A stretch of 64,000 nucleotides of DNA from Chrysomallon squamiferum (lineage: Eukaryota; Mollusca; Gastropoda; Neomphalida; Peltospiridae). Position numbers and translations under genes: made by a program. Shown here piece after piece: positions 23,941-34,399 of this stretch. Position 1 is the stretch's first letter; each line of letters opens with the position of its first letter. The notes below the pieces were generated by a model. It searched no databases and had not been told where the DNA came from. It saw only the letters and a list, made by a program, of their open reading frames with translations. Location of the stretch: NCBI GenBank assembly GCA_012295275.1, contig CM022677.1, positions 12,325,723-12,389,722 of the forward strand, given 5' to 3'.

Positions 23941-24179
23941 ATATACGACGTTTCGTTATCAGCGATTTTCTGTGGTGTGCAGTGACGTCCACCGAGAACC
24001 CCACAAACAGAAGAAAGAAAGAAACTATAGCTGAAGGGAGATTACTCTCATATAATTTTTATTTCGGGGGGAGGCTGGATTTCTACTTTTATTTGAGGTG
24101 TTTGTTATTTATGGTTTGGTCAGTTAAATGTAGATTCTAAGAATCACGAAGAGCTACCTATTATATACAGGTAATGGTA

Positions 24180-25189
24180 GAATATTACTTTCTTGAAATG
24201 CTTTTTGATTTTCTTTTTTTTTTTATTATTCTATATATACTTTGGAGTAATTTTTGAGAAATTTAGTTGAATTTTTATTGATCAGTCAACAGAGTAATCA
24301 GTTATATTTTGCTTTTCATTTAAATTATTATATAATTTTATTTAGCAGCTGTGTAATAGTATTTTCAAAAATATAATTATCTTTTAAAATATATAACTAA
24401 TAACTATACAAAGACAAAAAATAAATAAATAAATAAAAAGGAGATTAATATTACTCGAAAATATCATTTCTCAATTGTTTATCAAAGGTTCACATATCTA
24501 GAAAGGAATAGGAAAATGAAGCTGAAGATATATATAATACATCATGATATTTGGTTTTTTAGAAAATAATAGCAAAACAGAAACACAACTGAGGAAAACC
24601 CTTTCAAGGAAGGAAATTAAGATTACAAAAATGAATTGACCTTTGCAGCAGCATAGAGACAGCTTTACATAAGATTTAGGTAAATTGATAAATATCTTCC
24701 TTATATTTGAATACTCTGCAAGTCTTTGTATGAATCAATGTAAAAGATAGAAAACAGATTACAATATTGCCTAAAATACAACAATGACTCCACTTAATTT
24801 CATATTAAAATGTTGTTTTTTTTTTGTTTTTTTTTAGAAGATCTCACTGTGTTGAAGACATAAGTCAACATGACAGATTTGAGTTGTATCCAGTTTTAGT
24901 TCACGTTGTATCTTATTCATCAGTCAAACAATGTGGAAATATTCAGATTTTAGGAAAATAAGTTTTGTTTCGTCTTCTCTAAAGGAGATCATTTCTGCTT
25001 GTTCTCTCAGTCATGATGCTGTTTAGAGAATCCATTGTTACTTTAAATTCGAACTCTAAAATATGAACTTTATATATATATATATGTAATATTGAATAAC
25101 AGCTGAAGGCTTCTAGTTTCCAGATTTATATCTGATTATCTACAAAAGTTCTGACATTGTTTATTTTTCATGTATATATAATTATTGTT
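24180..25189. other. AT-rich non-coding stretch
   Basis: No exon or array supported. Confidence 0.4.
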
Positions 25190-25500
25190 CTCGAACAAGA
25201 TGGCTTCCATCACGTGACAATTTTGTGTAAGATTCTTGGAACATCAAATAAAACTGTAAATCCCTAAACACCGGCAATCATCCCGCATTTTTCCGCAACT
25301 ACTATACCAACAAAAATGCAATGCAAATAAAATAAATAAAGTAATATAATAACTTTATTAAAATATACGAATTATAAATCGATATGGTTCTTTTGTCAAA
25401 TAAACGGTGTTGTTATTTCCGCCTCCCTACCTTTTCTTTCTTCTTCTTAATTTATTTATGTTAATACACCAAATAAAATCACAAACTGTAGAACTCATTT
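25190..25500 (-). repeat. inverted dispersed repeat, partner of 5430-5905
   Basis: Reverse complement matches 5430-5905 (see there). Contains TCACGTGA at 25212-25219 next to a GGCTTCCATC motif; the other copy has GTGATGGCAGCCATCTT. E-box plus YY1-like motif, function unproven. Confidence 0.75.
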
Positions 25501-25559
25501 TAAACTGTGTAGTCTGGGTAAGGTGTCTCATATATGAAAACTGGGTATGCGTTAAAACA

Positions 25560-27896
25560 ACAAATAATCCTGGCGTGTTGAAATGTTAAATAAAAACATA
25601 TGAAAGTAAATATGTTTTAATATATTTGTGAAATTTCAATTGAACTGTGGTAACATTTCTTTTGATTATTAATATTAATGTGTGTGCGTGTGTGTGCGTG
25701 TCTGTTTAAAACAGTATTAAAGAGTGGTTAAAGTGAATCAAGAGAAACGTGACACAATGTAATGAAATAATGAGTCGAGACAAACACATTTATATTGTTA
25801 GGCTATGAAATGACTAAATACATGAAGATTAACAATGATAAACGATTTTATTACAGCATATTTATATTGTGTTAGGTCTGTAAAGATAAAAAGGAGTAAA
25901 GGAGGTGACTAGGGAAATGTTTCTCCACCTCAGTGTGCTCAGACAGTCAATGCTGTCATAAAACACACAGGAACAAATTAATTAAAAAAATTAACTTATA
26001 AATACTCCTTTTTCCACTTTACTACAATGGTCACTGTGAAATAAAGTATGATAAACGTTTAAAATTAACATTTTTATTAAAATATATAAAAATTGACAAA
26101 AAAGAAAAAAAAAAAAAGCTAATCTGACAGCGGTATACATCGTGTACAAATGAAGAAAAGAACATATTAAAACTTTTCAAATGGGTAGAAAAGTTTAAAA
26201 ATAAATAAATAAATAAATAAATAAAACCTTTATAATTCATAATCACTGGATGTAGATGCAAACAATATGTCTTTGTAGATAACATTGACTATCAAATTAC
26301 ATTCTAATTTTTCATAATGTAAATATCATTCCAGTGTTTAAATCGAATTGTCATCATTTTATTATCTGTATACGTCTTTCATATCTACTATCATTACTAT
26401 TACTTTCTTTTACCAAAAAAAACCAACAAACATTTAAAACATATTTCTGAATTGTTATTTTTAAAGGTAAAATTTAAAAGATTATTTTAACGTCGTTTTT
26501 AATTTACCTTGCGTTTTCGTTTTCTTGGATGAAAGACAAATATGAACTAAAAAGACAGGCGTATCTAAGATACTCTGATGAAAACTTACTAACGTATTTT
26601 TAAAAGCAAAAGTTTATTATTTGGTTCTTTTTCATTCAAAGACGTATACAAAATAACGCATACTTAGTTCACCTCTATATAAACATCTTTTAAATTTTTT
26701 ATCATAACAAAAAGTGTTTGGTGACATCCTAGCATGAGCCATGTCACTATTCTGATTTATGTTTGTGGGCGTCTTTTTATTCCTCTTTGTTTTTCTTTTC
26801 CATTTTTGCCTAACACTAACGGCATTTCAGACATTTGAGACAATTTCAAATTAAATAAATTCAAATAATAATAAAAATAGATGATTCTTGTCTCACCTTT
26901 ATTAGGATGTTTAGCAGTTTTTCTGTTGTGATTTTAATTCGGTAGCTTTAAATTAAAATTAGAAAATAATAAAGAAAAACAACAACAATAAAATAATAAA
27001 AACGATGCACACACACAGATACCTAAGCTAACATTTATTTTTGTTATAAATACAACAAACAGGAAAGTGAAAAAGATATGTACTTAAGAAAAAAAAGGGA
27101 GTTCCGTGTGGCTGACTAGATTGATTTCGACTGCCTATATTAATGTTGAGAAAATTGTTAGATATCATTAGTTTAATTCAGCAAAGCAGTAAAATAGAAA
27201 AGCGTGGAAACCTTTGCGAAAAAAGGATTTGATTAAAAACTACTAAAATAAGATATAGTTTTCTTCAAAACGATTGTGTTTTTCACATTGATTTCAGTGT
27301 AAATATGACGAAATAATTTTCAACTAAAGATTTCCAGTGACGTAGAAGTTTGGCGGGAAATATAAATATGTGGACTAGACATATTTCAGAAAAGATCAAA
27401 CCCAACGTTTATAATATTTGTAACTACCGTCAATGTTTGCACGCACAGTCATATACAAAGTTGGTTTTAAGCAAGATTTATTGCTAGTACTGTTGTTATT
27501 TAAGCTGTTGTTATTTAAACTCCAGCTGTTATTTGAGAAGCTTTACAAGACAACTTAGAAATGTAATAGATCTGTAATTATGAGCATTATTTTTAATCAA
27601 CCTTAGAAAAAGAATTGGAAATAATGAATGCAAACTGGGCTATAGACAAAGAGATTTCGGTAGCTGTTTTCTTTTATCACCAGTAATCTATGTTTAATTA
27701 CAACGGGAAGGTCTACGTTGTTCAAGGCCACCGAGAGACGTCCTGTCCGTCTCTTTACAATAATCTCTTACGTCTATAAATCGTGCTAAAAACATTATCA
27801 CATAAATCATATTTATTTTTGATTTTCTCGAATAGAAAATTATATTCACTTTAACAAAATATAACTTAATGACAATGGACGGATGCAATGACAGAG

Positions 27897-27934
<38 letters not shown>

Positions 27935-28559
27935 TGATATGACCCTGTCATAGTTTGTATTCAGTTAATAAAAAAAATAAGGCGATATTTTTAATTAAGG
28001 ATGCCGCTATTTACACTATAAATCATATAATTATAAACAAGTAAAAATAAGCTGTCAGTTTTACTTAAGGATAACGCTATTTGCACTGATACTTTTACCA
28101 CTGAGTTACAAAAATACATTTTAATAACGTGTCAACTATTTCTGTAGTAGTTTATGCGGTAGTTTAGTTACATTGTGTTACACAGAACGTTCATAGTTAG
28201 AGAGTAGCGGTGACACCAACCATTCAGTATAATCTGTGGATCAAGCTAATAACATGTAATACTAGTTAGTCAGTGATGACGTGTAAAAATTAAGCACCGT
28301 AAAATTATCAATGTAAATAGTGTATTTTCTTAATAAAAACAGTACGTTATTTGTATCTGGTAGCGATAGTTTATTCCTGAATATTAAATGTACTTCTCAA
28401 CTAGAAATATTAAGATGAATATGACTTCACATATAATTAATTATTTGCTATTATTTAACAATGTAACCTCAGCTTTTCAATACACACCTGTCTAGAAATA
28501 TAGATGGAACTTCCGTGTTATAATGTTTTTTTTATAAATATCAGTAGCTTTATATGTGA
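25560..28559. other. AT-rich non-coding stretch with short microsatellites
   Basis: A (AAAT)n run at 26205-26225, (AG)n at 27900-27932. No supported exon. It occupies the place that the satellite array 2 holds between the arms at the other end of the inverted duplication. Confidence 0.45.
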
Positions 28560-29150
28560 CGTGAAACATATATCGAGAAATAAAGAGAGCGCATCTAGTG
28601 TATCATTTTATAAACACCAGAAGATGTTTCACTGAAAATCAAACACAGCAGATACCGCTACTAAGTGTCCGTTTTATTAAAAATAACAAGATATTATATT
28701 TTACTTTACTAATTCTAAATCGTATAATAAAAAGGTGTAATTGTACTGTTCGTGAACTTAAATATTATACACTACAGAAAATATTGATAACCACAGTTAT
28801 TACTGACAGTTATAAATGATAATTCTAGATGGCGTTATAAAAAGAAAAATATGAGAATTAATTATATTTACAGTTTGTAGTTTAAGTATGTTGACAAATG
28901 TTAATCTCAAATTTTATGTATGTTTATATCAGGTTATATTTAAAAATATCAGTTAAATCCCTGGAATCACGATAGTGTGTACTGATTAGCTGAGAACAAA
29001 GAATGTTATTTGTTTTCATTACATTCATTAAAAGGTTGTATAGTGTAATATACTTTACATTTCTTATTATAGCTGAAGTTCTCTTACTACATTAGATATT
29101 AATATAACCACTCCACCAGTAATTATCAATGAGTCAGTGAAGCAGACCCC
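28560..29150 (-). repeat. inverted dispersed repeat, partner of 3820-4440
   Basis: Reverse complement matches 3820-4440. Shared landmarks include gagaacttcagctataat, the block around tacacctttttatta and gatttagaattagtaaa. The plus-strand frame here (28598-28819) is not preserved in the partner, so it is not called. Confidence 0.75.
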
Positions 29151-29929
29151 GTATTTGTCAGTCCTCTCTTTGTCAACAGCTAAATAACAACGGTAATAGT
29201 ATTTGTATTTTTTATTTTGTTTTTAACTGATTTATGAGAAATCGAGAACTTTTACAAAACCACAGTTAACTATAGAATATCGATGTTTACACTGATAATG
29301 TTATCCATCGATAACTAAATATGTAGGGAGAGATGTAAATTGTGTCGCGGAATGTCATGTTACTGGTCATAAAACAAAGTATCACATTATGACACTGAAA
29401 GGTGCACGGTTAATTTTCAGTAATATCAATACAATACAAATCAATATCAGTACAATAGTAAATAAAATATTTATCTAGCACTTCACGCGTTTCTGTATAG
29501 TCTTATTATTGTTAATAATAAAATAACTTATTATTAAAGACCATAATTTTTCAGTATATAAGGAGGACATTAATTTGGGGGAAAATATAATAATATTAAT
29601 ATCAAATGTCGTTTATAATAAAATAGTTCCTTTTTCTGAGGCCTTGAATTTTTTTGATCAGAGGACTGGTAAATTTCAGATTTGTCGTATAAACAGCAAA
29701 TTCCACTGATATGTCAAATGCAGATTCAGTTAGCTTGGTTGCTATCAATCCAATAGCTGTGAACATGTTATCTCATGCAATATTAATTTGCAAATGAAAT
29801 ATTTTAATAGTGTTGTATATTTATATTAAAAATTAGTCATGTGACATATTGATGACGTTAAAGAAAAAATGTATGTGTGAAAATCATGATATATTTCAAC
29901 CTTACTCTTGTGATGTAAAAAAAACAAAG

Positions 29930-30080
29930 TTACACATACTGGCTTTTGGCTTTTTGACCAAATGCACTTTAATTCCCGAAGGTGCTTAGGCTGCGCCCGA
30001 AGGAGCATTTGGGATATTTCCTCATCACACAAATATGTTAACACACCACACCCTAGATCTGTACCTGCTGTGTCTTTCAT
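29930..30080 (-). other. unidentified GC-richer island with open minus frame
   Basis: The minus strand from 30080 reads MKDTAGTDLGCGVLTYLCDE and continues open to 29826. The middle has two CCCGAAGG-like words 22 bases apart and normal-looking amino-acid composition, unlike the surroundings. It lies 680 bases from the viral relic. No splice sites frame it and I recognise no family; it may be a fragment of a transposable element. Confidence 0.3.
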
Positions 30081-30760
30081 TATTAATGAATTTTTAAGAT
30101 AAATTTGAATGAATTGTTACGAATGCAATAAACGTCTCTACCAAAATTTTGTACACATTTCTGTAACAGTAATCTAAATATTCCAGTGAAGAAATTTGTG
30201 AATGTTGTTTATAATTTTCATTACAGTTTATTAATCTTGAACTCATTAGTCTCATAAAAACATGCTGTGTTGGTTAAAACAAGTGCACACTTCAGCATCA
30301 AACCTGTCTCTGAAAATATATCCTTTTTCATAGAACATGATTATTGTAAACACTCGAGTGAAAACATTCTTCAAATGAGGATAATGTAAATTCTCTTAAC
30401 CCCACTTTATCGCTGACTGTAAATATAAAACAAAAGACCTGAATTGGTATAAGGAATGTGTTTTTGTTAGTTTGCGTACATTTTAATAAAAATATTGAGT
30501 CCTCTTTTCACTTTCGCAGTTTACAAAAGGCACTTTACTTACACATTCCTATTCACAAAATAAATTTAAATAGGATAAGTTTACATTTTTATACCGAAAT
30601 ATAGACACACACACAGACCTACATACACACATTGCGTATATATATTTTCCTACTATATTTTTCGGTGATAATATTAAAAAGAACCCTTACATTAAAATAT
30701 TTCATTTGCAAAGAACCCTTACTTTGAGAATTAATGTTTGGTCTTTATTCAAAAACCTGA

Positions 30761-31075
30761 AAAACGTCTTCAGCTAACATCACAGCTGTTTTAGAATCTA
30801 CAGCACCAGCAGTAACAGAAATCATTGGCGCTGATAATATGTTTCTAGACGAAGCAACTGGATTAGCACAAACGGTTGTTGAACATTCAATAGAATCTAT
30901 TGCAGATTATACTAAGTCTCAGATCAAAAAAGCCATTGAAGAATTTCCTTACGCTGTGCAAGTAACTAGTGACAAAAATATTATAAGCAAAGATAACGAA
31001 CAACAGAAAGAAGAAGAGGAAGAAGAAGATAACGTTACTTACGAACATATATTAATCGTTTTAATACACAAATGA
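30761..31075 (+). pseudogene. viral relic, N-terminal segment
   Basis: Open from just after a TGA at 30758 to TGA at 31073, 104 codons; first ATG at 30839. Predicted helix followed by a run of glutamates (about 31010-31030). The same frame stays open after the stop (31076 on), suggesting a point-mutation stop. The first 30 bases resemble 3053-3084. Confidence 0.5.
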
Positions 31076-31676
31076 AAACGTGTATTGGATAAAAAGGAAG
31101 TTACTCGTCTTTGGGCTATAGCAAAATCTAAAGCATTAAATATATTACAAAATTTTAATGTGGGATCAAGTTCAAGATTCGACGTAGATATCCAAATTTG
31201 CAAATACCGAATTCAGATTTCTATTCGGCAATACATAATCTTTGACAAGAATATAACAATACTGAAGATTCGAACGAAAAGGACCCTTTTGATTCGCCTT
31301 TATTCTCATAAGACAACGAAAGACAAACAAAAGAAACAATGAAAAGGCACAAAGAAGAACCAATAAATCCACCACCAAATAAGAAACGTAAAGAAAATCC
31401 AGTTATCTACAACAGTATCTTAAGATGTTGTAGAAAACACTAGAGCGAAAGGAATATATCTACAACCAGAAGAACGTGTAATGGATCCTGATTCGGTCAC
31501 AGGAAACGAAGTCACTCAAACCGTGCAAGGAGCACCTATGGCATCAGCAATAATGTTCTCTATCACAGATTTGGAGGAACAACAACAGCTGCTAATCCTA
31601 AGTGTATCAAAGTAATAAGAACATTTAAACGTAAATTTACTAGAGTTTAAATTTTACTAAATTAAGAAAAGCAGAA

Positions 31677-31885
31677 ATGAATATTCTGAATAACGGCGTA
31701 GATCAAATAGGTTGGCCCAATGCTATTGGAGATCCATCCGTATGTAAATTTACTTTTAATCATGGTGGTCATATAATACCTTATTGGTATAAACCTGATG
31801 ATTGGAATTTACCAGATGAATTTGTAGGTTATAGAATTAAAAAGTTTGGATTCAATATTAATAATGATTCATGTTTTAAACAATA
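31677..31885 (+). pseudogene. viral relic, capsid beta-rich segment
   Basis: Begins MNILNNGVDQIGWPN and includes HIIPYWYKPDDWN, then VGYRIKKFGFNI, the type of sequence found near the first strands of the jelly-roll of parvovirus capsids. It stops at 31884 and the reading continues in another frame into APPNARVWTFTDTN. Confidence 0.5.
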
Positions 31886-32176
31886 AGGCTGATCCTAATG
31901 AAGTTCCTGCTATGGCTCCACCAAATGCTAGAGTGTGGACTTTTACTGATACCAACAAAAAATACAGGTGATTATAGTCATAATAATTTATTTAGAGATA
32001 AAGAATGTATGGATCAAACCGATGAGCGAAGTATCAAGGTACAACCTGATAGAAATATTTATTTGCCAAGTGATATAGGAATGCAGGTTTAAAATAATGC
32101 TTGGACAATGAATGGTGATAATATAAAAATTTACATAACTGACACCTGATTATATTTGTGATTTAAAAAAACATGA

Positions 32177-32560
32177 CGGTTACAAGAAACTTTAATTAGT
32201 GCGCGAGGGTTTGCTTTAGATTATGAATGTAAAGATGCTCTTCTAGCATTATTTCCAGGAGAAAGTAATCATACTTTAAATTTCACTGAAGTTACTGGTA
32301 ACGTAAAAAAGACCAGTTATCAATGTAGTAATATAAGTGCAAAATATTTTGAAGCGTGCTCATCGGGTGAAATAACAGTAACTGATACTACTCAACATCA
32401 AATGGGAAAAGCTATTATAAGTTATTTTAATCATCAGTATGGAAATGTTGATTATAAAGAACGTTTTCAGAATTTAGCTGGTGAAAAGTTAGGTGCACCA
32501 GCAATGGCAAATGATAGTAATCAAAATAAACTGATTAAAAAAAGGTGTGACAGCAAATGA
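32177..32560 (+). pseudogene. viral relic, central capsid segment
   Basis: The longest uninterrupted piece, 127 codons, with no early ATG. Asn/Thr/Ser-rich with normal hydrophobic spacing, as in surface loops of small icosahedral capsids. An A-run at about 32537-32543 is a likely frameshift point just before its TGA at 32558. Confidence 0.45.
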
Positions 32561-32609
32561 TGTAAGTGATCAAAATATTAAAACAGAAATGACGGATGTC
32601 ATCGTAGAA

Positions 32610-33057
32610 CGTATGAAGTTAATCGACCACCAATGTTTTTGATAGGTATATATCCTGATGTGAAAAAAACAAGTAATGGTAACACATTATTCTTTAATTA
32701 TCATGCTATTCAAATAACGCATTATAGTGAAGTAGAGTTCATAGTTAGGACTGGTATGAGTCCTAAATACATTCCTATTGGACTTGGTGGCTGCCCTGGT
32801 GTTATGAGAGGAATGTTTATACTGTGGTTGCTTGTAAAAAAGATAATATAAAACATACAGAACAAGAACAATTTTTATCTGAAAATTCTAAACAATATTT
32901 CGAGAGAATTAAAAAATCTTGGCAACTACGAATAGACGCTCCAATATGGGATAATTGGAATAGAAGAAAACCTAGACGGCTGTTGTTTATGGTGATAGGA
33001 CTGTCCCTATCGTTGGAAAAGAAAATGATTGGAAATATCCTTTATAAATTTCATTAA
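32610..33057 (+). pseudogene. viral relic, C-terminal capsid segment
   Basis: Starts around VNRPPMFLIGIYPD, where parvovirus VP proteins have a PP-x-x-hydrophobic turn before a strand. It shifts frame near 32815 and continues to TAA at 33055 with a Trp/Arg-rich end (ERIKKSWQLRIDAPIWDNW). Confidence 0.5.
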
Positions 33058-33202
33058 AATTAATTTGATTAATAACTATATTGTTATTTGATATGAAATT
33101 AATTTATTATATATTACATAAAATGAGGTTTAAACGAAGAGCTTAGTTTTGGACAATATTTAATTCTTCATTATTATTACTTTTTAAATTGAATAAAATT
33201 TA

Positions 33203-33209
33203 TTCTGTT

Positions 33210-33246
<37 letters not shown>
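33203..33246. repeat. (ATT)n microsatellite
   Basis: Between the viral relic and the promoter of the downstream gene. Confidence 0.9.
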
Positions 33247-33292
33247 GACAAAGGAAAATGTAATTTTAGTGATGAGCTCATCTATATTTAGT

Positions 33293-33340
33293 TGACGTCA
33301 GAAAGTCGAAGCTGATTGGTCAATTTGAATATTACGTCAT
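33293..33340 (+). promoter_or_regulatory. promoter cluster: CRE, CCAAT box, second CRE-like site
   Basis: TGACGTCA (full CRE) at 33293-33300, ATTGG (CCAAT on the other strand) at 33315-33319, and TTACGTCAT at 33332-33340, immediately followed by a TAGCAAC word like half of an RFX X-box. There is no TATA box. This spacing is typical of housekeeping-type promoters. The next gene's first ATGs are at 33416 and 33481, so transcription probably starts about 33350-33400. Confidence 0.6.
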
Positions 33341-33415
33341 TAGCAACTAGACAATTAGCTACAAAAGTCAGCTGCAGTTGTGTTTATAAAGCGAACAAAA
33401 AAAAATTGAAAAAAA

Positions 33416-33484
33416 ATGAGTGGCTGTCTTGGTGTTGTCCGTGTGTCAAGCGTCGAAGACATCAAAGAAAATTCAGAAAAATGA
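33416..33484 (+). CDS. upstream ORF or N-terminal coding part (22 codons)
   Basis: ATG at 33416 with A at -3 opens MSGCLGVVRVSSVEDIKENS and stops at TGA 33482-33484. That stop overlaps the next ATG (33481-33483) as ATGA. The preceding A-run means one extra A would fuse it in frame to the main ORF, giving a 136-residue protein whose helix would be continuous. So this is either a true upstream ORF that could control reinitiation, or the real N-terminus separated by a 1-base assembly error or mutation. Confidence 0.5.
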   Translation: MSGCLGVVRVSSVEDIKENSEK

Positions 33485-34057
33485 CTGAGGCTAAACAAGA
33501 AGTGCTAAGAGGTATAAATTAACTATGATTATGAATTCAAAGAGATGGTAATTTACAAGTATCAATAGGCAGACAAGTATGTCACATGACTAATTACAAA
33601 TATCGCCCGTTTCTACAATGTCAAAGATATAACTGTAAAAAACAAATAATAAAACTGTATTAATCTAAAACCAAAAATAACAAACAAACAATAACAAACA
33701 ACATATTAATATAAAACTTTATCTAATTGTTTACTATTTGCAGTGGCCAAAGATATTATTTTGGAGGACCTGGAGGAAACCGTGATGCAGTTGAATTTGG
33801 TATCGGACGCGTACACTAGCGAGGTGGAGAAACTGTTAACACTCTGGGAATACCGCATCGGAGAATACCATCTGAATATTGCTGAATGCATGGACCATCC
33901 AAAGTTTAATCCGTTTAAAGAATTTGATTTGTTCTGGCGAAGCAACGAAGATTTGCGAGCTGAGCTATACGCACTTCGAAAGCCGCCAAAACGCTACTAC
34001 GAGCTTCTCAGAAAGAACAAAGAGTTGTGCAATATTCTCACAGATTTATTGTATTAG
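33481..34057 (+). CDS. two-exon gene, small helical protein (unidentified)
   Basis: Exon 1 33481-33511 ends AGAG|GTATAA; exon 2 33744-34057 follows ttactatttgcag. The 232-base intron splits a GTG (Val) codon. The product is 114 residues: MTEAKQEVLRVAKDIILEDL, then a long acidic helix, a central DHPKFNPFKEFDLFWRSNED, and a basic helical end (KPPKRYYELLRKNKELCNIL), TAG stop. Codon use and GC content stand out from the AT-rich surroundings, so the frame is under constraint. No signal peptide or membrane segment; probably a soluble coiled-coil subunit of a complex. A promoter cluster lies 140-190 bases upstream and AATAAA 324 bases downstream. I do not recognise the family. Confidence 0.75.
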
Positions 34058-34380
34058 AACAAAACTTTGATCTGTCTGTCAGTCTCCTTTCCTTAGCTTC
34101 TTCTACAATAGAATATAGAATTTACTCTCTGTAAAATTACTGATTGTGTTATATTTCGTTTTACTTTTTTTCTGTTGGCTACGATTTTATTTCTAAACTC
34201 ACTGTTCTCGAGAACATTAATTTCATTGTACCTTAACATCAAAACATTATCTATTTATAAATGCAATATTATTTATTTATTTATTTATTTCTTGCTTTAA
34301 TCCTTTTGTTATTTACAATCTCGCTCTTTTGTTTGATCTTAACGTCACATACATTCTGTACCACTTTTCAGTTTAAACTG

Positions 34381-34386
34381 AATAAA
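34381..34386 (+). terminator. poly(A) signal AATAAA
   Basis: First canonical AATAAA after the stop of the two-exon gene; it gives a 3' untranslated region of about 340 bases. Confidence 0.45.
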
Positions 34387-34399
34387 AAGCCATTACTAA

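Larger units (their letters stand above)
30761..33057 (+). pseudogene. endogenous viral element: decayed parvovirus-like capsid (VP) gene
   Basis: About 2.3 kb of plus-strand sequence reads, with repeated frame changes, as one structural-protein-like gene. In order: an N-terminal helical/acidic part (30761-31072), an in-frame stop, a Lys/Arg part with a PPPNKKRK nuclear-signal-like motif (about 31370-31395), a segment with HIIPYWYKPDDWN (31677-31883), a long open stretch (32177-32557), a PPMFLIGIYPD segment (32625-32830) and a C-terminal part ending at 33057. The W-Y-x-P-x-x-W and PPxxLI patterns, the basic N-terminal motif and total size resemble parvovirus/densovirus VP, perhaps of the hamaparvovirus kind. 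No replication (NS/Rep) gene is seen. At least six disruptions show it is inactive. The family is an inference without database search; another small non-enveloped DNA virus is possible. Confidence 0.5.
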
